This document shows, piece by piece, positions 43,836 to 55,150 of a DNA stretch of 64,000 nt (positions within the stretch are counted from its first letter, which is position 1; the number at the start of each line of letters is the position of its first letter). The position numbers were made by a program, and so were the translations under genes. Below the pieces are notes generated by a model. It had not been told where the DNA came from. It ran no database searches and was given only the letters and a program-made list of their open reading frames with translations. The stretch lies in the NCBI GenBank assembly GCA_039621445.1, contig CP154954.1, positions 77,262,073 through 77,326,072 on the forward strand, given 5' to 3'. The stretch comes from Euglena gracilis (Eukaryota > Euglenida > Euglenophyceae > Euglenales).

Positions 43836-44102
43836 ATTGGCGGGGGGGGGGGAATCTGACATCTTTTAGGAGAAAAAGGCGCTAGCGTCTCGCCGCCCTT
43901 TGGTCAGCGGGGGAAAAAATGGTCTTGTCGAGGATCTCGCCCCCCCCCCAGAAAAAATTACTTCTACACCCCTGCCTAAGTCGACCCAGGGGGGTCTCCC
44001 GGACGCCAGCTTGGGCGACCTTTGGTGACCGTGGGCCGACCCTAGGGTCGCCCCCCTACCCCCCCCCCCCCAGGCCAGATCCACCCCCCTCCAAAGTGGC
44101 AT

Positions 44103-44345
44103 ACTTCCCCCGCATAGCTGGCACTTCGTTCAAAACGAACTAAAAAAAAAACATGTTTTTTTCAAAAAAAAAAAACGCCATTGAGGGTCCAGGGCAAAAA
44201 GAATTTTTGCCTTTAATTTTAGCTTTTTTTGCCCATCCTCGGTCAGAGAAAGACACCAAATTTGGGACGTTTCAACCATGGCTGGCACTTCGTTTAAAAC
44301 GAAGTCAAAAAAAAATCACGTTTTTTTTAAAAAAACACATGTGAC
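44103..44345. repeat. A/T foldback unit with GCTGGCACTTCGTT blocks
   Basis: CATAGCTGGCACTTCGTTC at 44113 and CATGGCTGGCACTTCGTTTA at 44277 each precede an A run and an ACATG/CACG plus T run. The AACGCCAGCTATG at 53806 looks like an inverted end of the same family. Confidence 0.5.
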
Positions 44346-44517
44346 AGCGACTGAGAGTCGCTTCGAGATGCACAGGCAAGCCGTGCATTTCATCACTGCC
44401 CATTGCTTGCACTCTTTGTCGATGATTGCGAGCTTCCCAAACACAGAACGCATTGTTAAATTTTGCCTTTTGTTCCCGCGCTCTGTCAAAAAAGGGCTCA
44501 TTGCGGGAAATTGGTGA

Positions 44518-44633
44518 TGGATTTTTTGGTGGTCGCTAGCGACTAGTCGCTGGCGACTAGTCGCCAGCGACTGTTGGTGATGGCCTAGCGACCATTGGTG
44601 GTCGGGCCGACTAGTCGGCCCGACCACCAATTT
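44518..44633. repeat. CGCTAGCGACTAGTCGC palindrome cluster, copy 1
   Basis: TTTTTTGGTGGTCGCTAGCG is followed by alternating CGACTAGTCGC and GGCCGACTAGTCGGCC palindromes. The same cluster is inverted at 53405-53540. It abuts the left end of transposon copy B. Confidence 0.75.
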
Positions 44634-45953
44634 TGTAACCGTGAATTGAGGCCCGGCGCCTGCCCTGTATTTCGTGGGTGTGAACACGAAATACAGGGCG
44701 TTATTTTCAATTCACGAATACAGGCTGTATTCGTGAATTGGGTATTCACGAAATACGGGCTGTATTTCGTGAATTGGATTTTTTTTGTGTTTAAAACAGT
44801 TTCTGAAACTAGAAACCTCATTGCATCACATGATCCGAAGCGATTCAGAAAAAAACCAAATGTACAAAGCAAAAGAAAATTGAATGGCATATCCAGGGTG
44901 AGAAACGAAGGCGGTGCACAACCAGTGCAACGTCAGACAGCAAAGTGCTGTGGATTAACGCGGGGAAAGCTAACGTGGTTTGCACGAATGACACACCCAT
45001 GACCCATGTTTGGGCTCATGGCATAAATTCACACAACGCCAGTGGTATGAAAGGGAACAAACATCACACCGCACGCGGTTCATGTCACGACACGGGGAGC
45101 GAGGGGGAACGACCACACCACATCTGGCGTTGGTCCTCACATTGCTTGATGACCGCTTGCCCATCAAACAACAGTGGTGGATCAATCAACCAGGCCGCCC
45201 ACGCACAAAGGAAAGTGTCCAGTTCGTCGTAGACAGCGCCAAGCGCACTGCACACCTCCTCGAATTCAAGGAGGTGAGCGAATGCGGATTGCTCTGTCCC
45301 TTCTGAACCAGATGCTTTCTTTTTGGTAGCCTCAAACAACAGGTTACCGTGCAGGGGGTCAACAGCAGGGTTCTTTCTTTTCTCCCAACCCTGCTTAATG
45401 GTGGCCAAAAATTCAGCAACTTTTGGGGGTTGTGGCAACATTCTGTCCATGGTGTTTGCCGCTTTCTTCGACATTTTTCAGAGAACAGACTGAGGAGAAA
45501 CACAGTGTGAAGGTGCAAAAATAGCACTTTTTGCTCTAAAACCGAAAAGCATTGTGGGGGCCTTTGCGGGCCTTTGCTCTTGCCGTTGCTCATCCCCATC
45601 GGCGCCCCCCCCCCAAAGTGCCCCCAAATAACTTCGCCTTGCACCCAATAACTTGGCTTTACACTCATATCTCGTTTTCCAGGACCAGGGGTTGGTTATC
45701 AATGTGTTCCAGGTCATCTCGACAATGTTTTCACATTTGGGTTTCAATTCACGGAATACAGGGCGTTATTTTCAATTCACGAATACAGGCTGTATTCGTG
45801 AATTGGGTATTCACGAAATACAGGCTGTATTTTGTGAATAGGATTTTTAGAAAATTTTGGGCAAAAAAGCGCCCCAAAAGTGCCCTAAACCATGGCGTGA
45901 AGCACACCCACGAAATACAGGGCAGGCGCCGGGCCTCTTAATTCACGGTTACA
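44634..45953 (-). mobile_element. PHD-type TIR transposon, copy B (compact, 1.3 kb)
   Basis: Ends TTTTGTAACCGTGAATT plus AGGCCCGGCGCCTGCCCTG are inverted at both sides. Next to them are direct copies of about 100 bp of an ATTCACGAATACAGGCTGTA palindromic block (44694-44790 and 45765-45850). The copy-specific word is CCCTGTATTTCGTG. It encodes only the small protein (45474-45085) and a PHD-like segment, so it is likely non-autonomous. It is the cleanest copy for defining the family. Confidence 0.8.
45085..45474 (-). CDS. small protein of the PHD-type transposon, copy B
   Basis: 129 codons plus stop from ATG, beginning MSKKAANTMDRMLPQPPKVA. It aligns along its length with copy A, with conserved KKKASGSEGT, HLLEFEEV, GAVYDELD and FDGQAVIKQCEDQR. 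At CAACGCC the two copies differ by a 13-base indel, after which the PHD-like part (45143-44970: RCDVCSLSYHWRC, then WVCHSC) lies in the next frame. The spacing C-x2-C, H-x2-C, C-x2-C fits the second half of a PHD or RING-like finger. Conservation in two copies suggests past selection. Its role is unknown. Confidence 0.55.
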   Translation of the reverse strand: MSKKAANTMDRMLPQPPKVAEFLATIKQGWEKRKNPAVDPLHGNLLFEATKKKASGSEGTEQSAFAHLLEFEEVCSALGAVYDELDTFLCAWAAWLIDPPLLFDGQAVIKQCEDQRQMWCGRSPSLPVS

Positions 45954-45954
45954 A

Positions 45955-46062
45955 AAAAATCGTGGGCTATAACCCGTATACAGGCCGTATAACGGGTCAA
46001 GGGCGCCTACGGCGCCCTTGACCCGTTATACGGCCTGTATACGGGTTATGCCCACGATTTTT
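45955..46062. repeat. 108-bp palindrome abutting copy B
   Basis: Arms of about 50 bp pair around TAC (46008-46010) with one bulge. Its boxes are CGTGGGCTATAACCCG, TATACAGGCCGTATA and ACGGGTCAAGGGCGCC. A diverged homologue abuts the left end of copy C at 60317-60426. Confidence 0.85.
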
Positions 46063-46099
46063 ATATAAAGTCCACCCCCCCCTCCAAAAATTTTTTAAC

Positions 46100-46250
46100 C
46101 ATGCCCCCCCCCCATATAAGACCCCCCCCCCATATAAGACCCTCCCCTGGCCGGCCGAAGGCCGGCCCTTTGGCCGGGACCCCCCCCCCCCAATAAGCCC
46201 CCCCCCCCCATAAAAGACCCCCGGGGGGTCTTATATGGGGGGGGCATGGC
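46100..46250. repeat. GGTCTTATATGGGGG foldback
   Basis: CCATGCCCCCCC..CATATAAGACC at the left is inverted at 46225-46250. GGCCGGCCGAAGGCCGGCC lies in the middle. No gene. Confidence 0.6.
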
Positions 46251-46269
46251 AAGCCCCCCCCCCCCCCCC

Positions 46270-46904
46270 CTGAACGGAGGCTGCCAAACTGCTGAACAGA
46301 GAATCGACCAATGAATCCTGCAGCGTGAATGCAGTGTGTGTGTGCATGCAGCGCAAATCCAAGTGTGGCAATGACATTGGCGAAGGTTGCAAGTGCCAAA
46401 GGGTTTGGTCACAAGCGACACGGCAACGTGTGGGCGCAGGGGGACAGAGCAGAGCACATCAGCCATATCTCCTGGTTGCACAAACTGCTGGGAAAAAAGG
46501 CAACAATGGCCAGATGCGCACCCTGCAGAAACCCTGGCAACGCGAACTTAGTCGGCCTACGGCCTCCTCCAGGGGGGGGGGGGGCTGCCCCCCCGGACCC
46601 CCCCCGCCCAAAATAACAAAATCCCCTTGTGTGCCAGGCAAGAAGGGCAAATCGCGCACGCTTTGTAATTGCCGATACGCGAACTTGGTCGGCCTACGGC
46701 CTCCCCCGGGGGGGGGGGGGCTGCCGCCCCCCCCCCGGACCCCCCCCGCCCAAATAACAAAATCCCTTTGTGTGTGCAAGGCAAGGCTGGATACGCTCCG
46801 TATGGAAACTGGCTTTCAACAACCGGAAAAGCCAGGAGATAACGCAGTTTTCAGTATTTGGGGCCCATCGCAGAGCGTGGCGTCCAGGCGGGAAGGTCAC
46901 ACTG
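46270..46904. other. unassigned sequence cut by two G/C foldbacks
   Basis: 46540-46640 and 46678-46790 are CGGCCTACGGCC..G-run..C-run..AAATAACAAAATCCC foldbacks. The sequence between and around them (46310-46540, 46645-46678, 46795-46900) may be one interrupted segment. A Cys/His-rich minus-strand reading (CHCHTWICAACTHTLH) is seen near 46340-46400 but no family is recognised. Confidence 0.35.
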
Positions 46905-48390
46905 TGACCAGTGTGGTGCAAAAGTCTTTTTTTCAAATAAAAGACCATTCCGACAATTCGACACCGTCTAAAACGTCTTTTTCCGTCTTTTTCACCCTAA
47001 AAAAAACATCACGAATAAAAGACACGCGACTCGACGCTAATCCTAATTTCACCTTCTTCAGCTCCAGCCTATGGCTGACAATTCTGGTTCATCCACTGGA
47101 AATATTGGTCACAATCTCTTGTGACAATCTTGGATGTTTGATGTTGTGATGAGTTGCAAGACCGGGATTGGTAGAAGTGGCTTGGGCGCTGTTGAGTGGG
47201 CTTGTTTCTCTCGGCATCAAGCTCTCTTGATGCCAAAGGTTTGCCAAACTATGCTGTCAGGGAGTTCATCCTTCTCTGCTGCAGAACACAAGCAAGATAT
47301 TTTCTGAAGTCTATCATGGTGAGGCGCTGTTGCAGATGATTGCCACGCAAAGGTCAAGAACATGGTGCTGAGACCCTGTACACAGGTGGCTTGAGGTGAA
47401 ATGAAGTCATTGGAATGAGTTTGTTACTAATCCTGACCTGAGCATGTCCGTGCTAAACTGCTCCATGTTGGGAATACGACCAGGAGATCGCTTGTATTTG
47501 TATTTTCTGTTGCTGTGCTTGAAAACCAGAAGTTTTTTTAATCTGTTTTGTTTGCAAGGGTGTTATCTAGGGCTTAGTGATTCTCAATAGTATGGCCGCA
47601 GGATGTGACTTGTTGGATCTGCAATCTGGGTTTTGGAGTCTCAATGTTGGATCTGCCATCTGGTCTGTTTTTGGGGGGCCTTTTCGGGTGTGCGGGTGGG
47701 GTCGGTTTTGGGCAACGGGGGGGGGGACTGGGTGTTGTCCACAGGTGGGCAGAATGGGTTGCCATCTTTGGGGTCAGTGGGCCATTTTTTTTGGCCACGG
47801 GTGGGGGCACCTGGGCCTCACCGCTTGGGGCCTTTTTTTGGCCACGGGTAGGACCACCAGGGTCTCACGTTTTTGTTCCAATTTCTAGCCACATGGGGGG
47901 GGGGCAGCTGGGTGCCACAGTTTTGGGTGATTTTTTCTGCCCACGGGTCAAACAGCTTTGGGCCAATTTTTGGTGGGACAGTTCCCCCGTGTGAATGTTG
48001 GGGTCAGGATTCTGGCAAGTTTTGTGGCCTTTAATGGGGTTAAAGTCTCCATTTTTTCGTCCCCGTAAGCGGGCGGTGGCGACTGTGCAGCTCGAAAGGT
48101 TTATGTTTGGGCACTTTTGCTGCCTCTCCGGGAGCAGCGAACAAAAAACTTTGACGACATGTCCCGCATCGTCCGGGCTGTTTTTGGGTTGGATATGCGG
48201 CCCATTGGGTTGGGTTGGGACTGCCGGGGGCTGTTGACAGGCCGCGTCCCTCGTGGGCTAGATGCCTTCGTGCGCTATGTCTTTTTCCATACTGTCGAAA
48301 ACCCGTCTTTTTGATTTTCGACGACGGTTTTAAACTGATTTAAAACGATGTTTTAAACGACCTATAAAAGACGAGGCCCACACTGACTGT
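46905..48390. mobile_element. possible TIR element with GTCTTTTT subterminal repeats
   Basis: CACACTGTGACCAGTGTGG near 46898 and CCACACTGACTGTGACC near 48380 are imperfect inverted ends, and GTCTTTTT/AAAAGAC repeats cluster inside both. 47690-47990 is a degenerate tandem of TTGGCCACGGGT-type units of about 65 bp, and TGTTGGATCTGCxATCTGG is duplicated at 47610 and 47646. No gene is recognised. Confidence 0.35.
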
Positions 48391-49137
48391 GACCACAAGC
48401 TGTCCTCAGATGAGGACAACTGGGCAGCATCCTCCGGCGACTCGCGAGTTGCTTCATCTGTCGGAAAAAGAAATATAGCCAACCTGTCTCTTTCCGCCGG
48501 ACTTCCGAATGATTTGCTGGGGATTGTTCGGATCGTTGAAAGTTGATGTATGTTTTGTTGATGCAGTCGTCCTCATTATCTGGGAAGAGACCAACAGCCC
48601 CCCCCTCCCCGCATAGTTTGCACCTGCGTACAAGTGCAACAAATCCGGACTGGAGTGGTACTCCTCCGAGTCCAAATTGTCAGATTTCTCTGCCGCTAAC
48701 CATGAACTTGCAAAGAAAAAAAATAGCCGGTGAGTTTGAAATACCTGAGCCAGTTTTCTCTTTCTGGTGCTCCTGGGTGCCCTGGGTTTCCGCGGTGCGC
48801 GAGGAGCACGGTTCCCGCGGCAGCTTTTTTGTGCCGGTGGCTCAGGGGGAGTGAAAACAATTGGGGTGTCCGCAATTGGTGGACAGTCTGTCAGTCTTCT
48901 TCGTGGTCGTGTGGGCCATGTGTATTGAGGATTCAATTGAGTCAACTCGCGCAAAGACATGACAAAAATCTGAATTAAAGAGGGGGGGCGGATGAGAATG
49001 CTGCACTGTGGAAATGAATCGGGTCCACGTGGAACAGCCCCCCCCCAACACCGCATGCAACCCCCACAGGAAACAGTGCAGCAGACTCTCCCTCCGGGTC
49101 ACTGTCATCCGCAGTGTCCGGCTGTGTGAGAACAAGG

Positions 49138-49559
49138 GAGGCTAGGCACAGTGGGGGGAGGGGGGGGTCCAGGGGGGGGCGAGCGGCCGCGCGGGCGGCC
49201 GCGCGGGGGGGGGGGGGGGGGGGGGGGGGGGCGCGCGGGCGGAACGCATCCTAAAATCGGTGATTTTCGGGTCTAAAAAGTGGTCAATTTTTTGCCATTT
49301 TTGGGCCATTTTTGACCAAAAAGTGCTTTTTTGGCCGCGCGCTGAGCGCGCGGCCCCCAAATTTGCCATTTTGTGTCCGAAAATGGTCATTTTTGGTCAT
49401 TTTTGGGCCTCAAAAAATCGCGATTTTTTCACCAAACTTTTTTTTTCTTGGCTATGCTAGGCACAGTGGGGGGAGGGGTCCAGGGGGGGCGAGCGGCCAC
49501 GCAGGGGGTGGGGAGGGGGGGTCCCGGACCCCCCCCCCCCGAGCGGCGCGCCTAGCCTC
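49138..49559. mobile_element. GGAGGCTAGGC-ended element, copy 2, with 5-bp target duplication
   Basis: GAGGCTAGGC and GCCTAGCCTC are inverted. CAAGG flanks both sides (49133-49137 and 49560-49564). A second left-end-like GCTAGGCACAGTGGGG lies at 49456, so one copy is nested in another. A G run of about 30 lies near 49203-49231. It interrupts the transposase relic. Confidence 0.75.
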
Positions 49560-49888
49560 CAAGGTTCTCCTGGCATGGATGAACGGTCTGCCGTGCATCC
49601 ACTGCCTTAGCGTGTATTTGGCCACACTGTTGGCAGAGCGTGTGCCCCGCAGTACCACCCGAGCCAGCCAGTTACCAATGTATTTGTAGCGACCCACGGC
49701 GGCAGCACCGTCGTGCGCCAGGTCCAGCAACGCCTTCTTGATACACCGCTTTTCCTCGCGAAACAGTGGTGTTTTTTGTGATATCCTGACTTCAAAACCT
49801 CACCAGCAGGGGATTGTCCATTGTCCATAGTCCAAGCAAGGGTGGGGGGAGGAGTTCAAACACGTGAAAATGAATAAAATACAGCCCC

Positions 49889-49921
<33 letters not shown>

Positions 49922-51178
49922 CCCCCTGTCCTGGACTGGAGCTCCTCCAGTGTCGTGCCGTGGTAATCTGCCCGTTGCATGCCATAGAAAAGCGTGGCGA
50001 ATTCTGCACCGCCTTGCTGTGCAGTCAGTCCAAAAGTCAGCAGGTGCGCATTGGCCAGACCCATCCCACCGTCCACGTGACGTATGCGCCGCCGATGCCG
50101 AGCCAACGTCTCCTCACCGTGTTCCTCGTGGTCTGGGCGGTTTGCACCTGCATACCGCGCATTCACCAAGGCGAAGTTGTACTTCCGCAGAACCATGTCG
50201 ATGCGTAGGAGCGCAGTGTTGAAATTTTTGCGACCAGCCAGTTCCGGGTCCGCACGTAGCCGACTGTGGAACGATTCGGCCACGTTTGTGCCCGGGGAAG
50301 CCGAAGGTGGACAATCCCGTACCCGCACCAGGGCCTCATAATATGCGGGTGCCGATTGTCCATCGGTGCCAGCAGCAACTCCTTCCAATGTCTAAAATCT
50401 TGTGTAATGGCACAGCCATACTGTGCCCTTGCCTCTATGTCCAGAACCTAACGCCACAAAACTGGGGACATACCCAGGCCAAAGCTAACCAGAACTGGGC
50501 ATCGGTGACAAGGAAACATACCCAGGCATGCACGGAAACCGAAACTAAGCATCGGGGAAAAAGAGGCCAGGCCGTGGACCAAAGATTTCCACCAAAAGGC
50601 TTTCCAGATGACTGTGCCACTTCTCCCAGTCGTCGACACATATTTGTTTCGGCGTGACGGCGGTTTTCCTGAAGCAGCTGCGAAATACGGCGTCCATGTT
50701 TTCCATCTTTTCTGTGGCACAGACCAACGTGGAAAGCACCACCCCAATGGTGCCAAATACAGTGCCGAGTACATACGACAGCTCAACCACCTCCAGTTTG
50801 TTGTTCTCCGAGCTGGTTTGCTGCTGGTCTGCCGCAGATTCAGAGCTGTTTTGCTGCACGTCACCAGTTGCTGGGGGTCGCCGAGCAACCCAAATGTTGC
50901 CAACTGCCCGATACGTGTTGTCGAACTTCAGGCACTGCCCCTCAAGGTCCAGGACCTCGGGTTCGAGGTCCTTCAAATCGAAAGCAGAGTTTTTATTTTT
51001 GACAAGCAGAAACAAACAGACAAACAGGGAGGGACAGACAATGGCAAGTGACAAAGGTAAAAAATCTCTGTCCCCAGTGTTGTTGCACTTGCCACATCTT
51101 GTACGCCCAGTGCCGGTAGATACGTGCACTTGGCAGGATGCTGCCATGCAGTTCCAATTCCCTCGATAAGCGGCGCTA

Positions 51179-51664
51179 CAGTCCCTAGCCGTAAATTGTC
51201 CCCCCCCCGAAAAATTTCCCCCCCCTGAAATTTGGGAATTTTCCTGGTTTTCCAAAAGGCTCCGAAACGGGCGAAAACTTTCCCCCCCCCTTCAGCCCCA
51301 GAGGAACAGCTAAGGCAGGTGGGTTGGGACTTTTTTTTGTACATGCAAGGGCAGCACAGCTTCACCACTTGCATGGCCGCTGGGTCGAGGACTTGGCATC
51401 TTTTGGGTTTTTTTGTCCATTGAACCATCCCTGGCATGTATCTATCAATAAGACCCACCGCCCTGAACAGAGGCGTTCGGGAATATACCATAACAACCCC
51501 ACAACATACGGCAAATGAATTCCGAATCCCGGTCGGCTTCATGGCTTCAAAGAATAGAAGGGACGGGACAAAGTGCCCGAAACGGCCGAAAATTTCCCCC
51601 CCCCCCCGGTCAAGAGCCCAAAAAACCCTCCCTAGGGGGGGGAAAAATTTACGGCTAGGGACTG
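51179..51664. mobile_element. MITE with CAGTCCCTAGCCGTAAATT ends and TA target duplication
   Basis: CAGTCCCTAGCCGTAAATT is inverted at the right end. TA is present on both sides (51177-51178, 51665-51666), as for Tc1/mariner-type elements. It interrupts the transposase relic between its linker and Cys-rich ribbon. A shorter copy in inverse orientation lies at 57074-57280. Confidence 0.8.
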
Positions 51665-52170
51665 TAGAAAGTGGTTGGGTCACCCCGCACACCCCTCCGC
51701 TCCAATGTCCCATGCCATAAGAAACTGACAGTCCTGCCCGTATCAATGGGGGCCACATTCGTGCCAACGAACATCTTCCAGATGAAACTCAGGAAGTCAG
51801 GTGACACGTAATAACCGCCGACATGAACACAGGGCACTGAAGGCACGGTTCCCGGTGCTGCACGAATGTCAGCAGGAGTGGTTGCAAAAAGTGGGGTGAG
51901 CGGGACTGGACATTGGCGGTAAGGCTGGGCTGCCCCCCCCCCCGGCACCGGGCGTACAAACATCCAGGATGCAGAACCAAAACAAACCACCCCTGTGCGG
52001 CCGGCTCAAAGCATTCGTGATGAAATGGAACGCGTGTGTTTCCGTGACGTGCAGTATATTCGTATCGCTAGATTGACACCGGGATGGGACCGTTCAGTGT
52101 CAGCAGCCGACCAGGGAAAGCGCCATTGCGCCTCCAGACGCAGGGGCTGGCATGTGTACCGCATCTGGCC

Positions 52171-52236
52171 AATGAACCATCTAACGTAGCTGGCGTCCCA
52201 TCTAATGAACCATCTAACGTAGCTGGCGTCCCATCT
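52171..52236 (-). repeat. perfect 33-bp tandem duplication in the transposase relic
   Basis: Two exact copies of a 33-bp unit beginning AATGAACCATCTAACGTAGC. It is a multiple of three, so an 11-residue repeat (DGTPATLDGSL in one frame) is produced without shifting the frame. Confidence 0.9.
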
Positions 52237-53134
52237 GGAGCAACCCAGAATATGCGCGTTGACGCAGTTCTGCAACTGCAGAATCTTCTGTACCATCCAC
52301 AGGATTGGTGATGGTGACTTCCGTACCACCCAGGACTGGTGATGGTGGTGTTGGAGATGGTGGTGCCGGGGATGGCAGTGCAGCCGCACCTCCATCGATT
52401 GGTGACGGTGGTGGTGGTGTTGACGACAGCGGCGCCACTGCACCGACAGCAGGCTGCGGTGCGACTGCACCAGCCAAAGAGGGCCGAACCCGAACAGCAC
52501 CCCGAGCATGCACTTCCAGATGCTGAACAATGTATGCAGGTGTGCGGCCGCATACCTGCCTTTCGTAACAGCTTGAACGAACTTTGAACGAAGGTTGAGT
52601 GAGGGTGTTCGACAAATTTTTCAAAAATTTTTTTCCGTTTTATTTTTCCACTGTCATAATTTGCAAAAGGCGCATTTGTTTTGATGGGGCAAACACGCCA
52701 CTGTGACACATTTTACAGTGTTTCCACAAATCCAAAATATAAACCCTCAAAGACAACGGTATGGCTGAACTGCGTATTCGGCCCCATTGGCACGGCACAC
52801 ATCACAAGCGTAATGCTTGCCTTTGCGCAATGCGCAAGTACAACCAAGCGCCTGGGTGGCTTTCATGTCCCCAACACAGTTCATCGTAACGTAGACATTG
52901 TGTGCCATGATGGCGGAAGAACTGCAAAAGAAATTTTTTTGAAAATCCGTTTCCCATTGGCCAGCCTTGCTTTGCACACACAAAGGCATTTTGTCTAGGA
53001 GTTTGTGGAAAAGAGGAGATATGGCTGCTCTGCTCTGCTGTGTCCACCTGCGACAAGAGGTTATTATCTTGGTGAATGGCAACAATGCAGGGACACGGTA
53101 CGTGGGTGTTCAGCTGTAAACTTCCAACACACAA

Positions 53135-53397
53135 TTCAGTCAGGGGGAGGGTACCAAATGTTTGTTGCTACAGGCGTGCAAGTGGGCAGGTGTTTTTCAC
53201 AAAGATATTTAATTTTGGGTTGTTTCATTCTGCCTTTCATGCATTCCATCACAAAAACCATCCCCATTTGGGGCAGATCCAGGCAGACGGCGCGTAGAAC
53301 GTGCAGCTGGGGGCCGGTGGATTTTGAGTCATTTTCCTTCATATCCGAAAAAATTTTTTGGGGGGGGGCTTAAAAACTTTTTTAGAGGGGGGGTGGA
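53135..53397. other. unassigned sequence
   Basis: No gene, RNA or repeat is recognised between the start of the transposase relic and the palindrome cluster. Confidence 0.4.
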
Positions 53398-53404
53398 CTT
53401 AAAA

Positions 53405-53540
53405 TTGGTGGTCGGGCCGACTAGTCGGCCCGACCACCAATGGTCGCTAGCGACTAGTCGCCAGAAATTTTAGACTAGTCGCCAGCGACCATGGTCGCTA
53501 GCGACTAGTCGCTAGCGACCACCAAAAAGTCCATCACCAA
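53405..53540. repeat. CGCTAGCGACTAGTCGC palindrome cluster, copy 2
   Basis: GGTGGTCGGGCCGACTAGTC, then alternating CGACTAGTCGC palindromes and GGTGGTC-type ends, then CAAAAAGTCCATCACCAATT. It is inverted relative to 44505-44633, where ATTGGTGATGGATTTTTTGG precedes the cluster. Confidence 0.75.
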
Positions 53541-53699
53541 TTTCTCGCTCGGGGCCTCAAAAAAAACCTAGTTTGGAATGGTTTCAAGCCAAAATGGCAG
53601 AAAAATGCCCTATTTTGACCATTCTTGTTGAAGACAACCAAAAGCATTGGTTTTCAAGTCATTTGAGCTAAGATTGGTTCACCCTTGCGATCAAAGGCA

Positions 53700-54195
53700 A
53701 AATTTGGACCATCATTTTCCCCTTTGTTTTTTTTGCCGTTTTTTTTTGCCTGTTTTTTTTTCTTAAAAAACAAAAAAAAACGTTTTTTTAAAAAAAACAA
53801 AAAAACGCCAGCTATGTTCCCCGGTGGGGGTGTATCCCCCGCGACCCCCCCCCGCGACCCCCCCGCGACCCCCCCGCGACCCACACATGGAGGGTTTCCA
53901 CATCCCAGTAGGAGCCAAAAAGTGGCACCTAATTCCTAATTTGCACTCAAATTAGGAATCAAAATTGCCAAAAATGTGTGACAAATTCCTAATTGGAGCT
54001 ATTTTTGGACCCAAAAGTTCTAAAAATAGGTTCCATGTGATGTTGTATGAAAGGTCACACTTGTCACGCGTGACCCGTCAAAACTTCCACGTTCCCCCCG
54101 CGACCCCCCCCGCGACCCCCCCGCGACCCCCCCCCGCGACTCATACCCCCCCGGTGACTCCCCCGCCCCCCCCGTGACCCCCCCCCCGTGACCCG
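53700..54195. repeat. A/T foldback followed by GCGACCCCCCC minisatellites
   Basis: 53735-53810 is a T-run/A-run foldback. 53838-53882 and 54097-54190 are CGCGACCCCCCC (later CGTGACCCCCCC) tandem tracts in the same sense, separated by about 210 bp with CTAATTTGCACTCAAATTAG. Similar CGTGACCCCC and CGCGTCCCCCC tracts lie near 63070, 63350 and 60240-60300. Confidence 0.65.
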
Positions 54196-54419
54196 CACCA
54201 CCCCCATATGACGTTTGTCCAAAATTTCTCCCTTGGCCCAGAATGCCGAATGATAGTCAATGTTTTCTTTTTTAACACTCAATTTTTTGAGTTTTTTTCA
54301 ATTTTTTTACGTCTGTCTCGGGGGGGGGTTGGAAGTGGGTGGAGGGGGGGGGGTCCCAGGAGGGGGGGCTGGAACTGTACAGGGTGGGGGGAGGCGGGGG
54401 GTCCCAAGGTTTGACCAAC

Positions 54420-54700
54420 TGTACTGCCTTGTCTTCTTTGGGTCCACATTGGCCACATATGCATAGATGGGGGAAACAATTCCAGTTTGATGCTTGATCT
54501 TGGCCACATCGGTGGGCCACATTTTGAGGGCAGTTTGGTGCACATCTTGGGGGCAGTTTGGTTCCACAGGTGGCGGAAACATTTCGGTGCCACATCTTGT
54601 CCACAATTGGGGGAAACATTTTGGTTCATTTTTCTGGCCCATCCTGGTGGGCCACATTCGGGCGGGTTTGGTGCCCCATCTTGGGGGCAGTTTTGTCCCA
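54420..54700 (+). repeat. degenerate tandem of GGCCACATxTTGxGGGCAGTTT units
   Basis: Units of about 45-55 bp built on CACATCTTGGGGGCAGTTTG, with a GGGGGAAACATTTTGGT variant. Open frames over it are repeat-derived. Confidence 0.6.
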
Positions 54701-54879
54701 ATGAACAACAGATGGCCAGGTTTTTTTTGACGAAAAAAAAACGGGGGTGTCCAAAAGGGTCCTTTCTCCCCCGGGGGGACTGGGCAGCGGGAGTCCCATT
54801 TTTGTTGAAGCAGCCATTTTGCAAAATTGGGGGGTTTTTAATTTTTTTCAAAATTTTCTCAGGCGCAGAGAAAGAGTTA

Positions 54880-55150
54880 TTGGAGGCTGGGCACAGGAGG
54901 GGGGGGGGCGGGGGGGGGGGGGCGGGCGGCCACGCGGGGGGGGGCGGGGAGAGGGGGGGGAGGGGGGTCCAGGGCGGCCGCGCGGGCGGCGCGTGGCCCT
55001 ATTTTTGCGTCCAGAAAGTGGTCATTTTTGGCCTTTTTTGGGCCATTTTTGCTAAAAAAAATGCCTTGTTCTTGGGCATGCTGGGCACAGTAGGGGGAGG
55101 GGGGGGTCGAGGGGGGGGGCGAACGGCCACACGGGCGGCCCCGGAAGCGG
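54880..55150. repeat. GGAGGCTGGGCACAG-type element fragments
   Basis: Left-end-like GGAGGCTGGGCACAG (54878) and GCTGGGCACAGTAGGGGG (55081) followed by G runs and GGCCGCGCGGGCGGC, as in 49138-49559. No right end was found, so these are probably truncated copies. Confidence 0.45.

Larger units (their letters stand above)
48454..53130 (-). pseudogene. Mutator-like DDE transposase relic, split by later insertions
   Basis: In minus-strand order: a zinc-binding segment (52850-52750: CTCALRKGKHYACDVCRANG), a Pro/Ala-rich linker (52624-52214), a Cys-rich ribbon (51175-51080: RTRCGKCN) and a catalytic core (51000-50560). The core has KFDNTYRAV (first Asp), SYVLGTVFGTIGVV, ATEKMENMD and ICVDDWEKWHSHLESLL (second Asp). 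A C-terminal part (50388-49920) has NVAESFHSRLRADPEL (Glu) and ALLRIDMVLRKYNFALV. Coding-like sequence continues across 49790-49560 and 49137-48560 (WPTRPRRRLTDCPP). Breaks are the inserts at 51179-51664 and 49138-49559, a 30-base C run at 49885-49914 and frame loss near 50390-50545. The superfamily call is by motif order only. Confidence 0.55.

Noticed and set aside
46325-47149. 274-codon plus-strand frame
   Set aside because: It runs through two G/C foldback inserts (Pro/Gly-rich parts) and into unrelated sequence.
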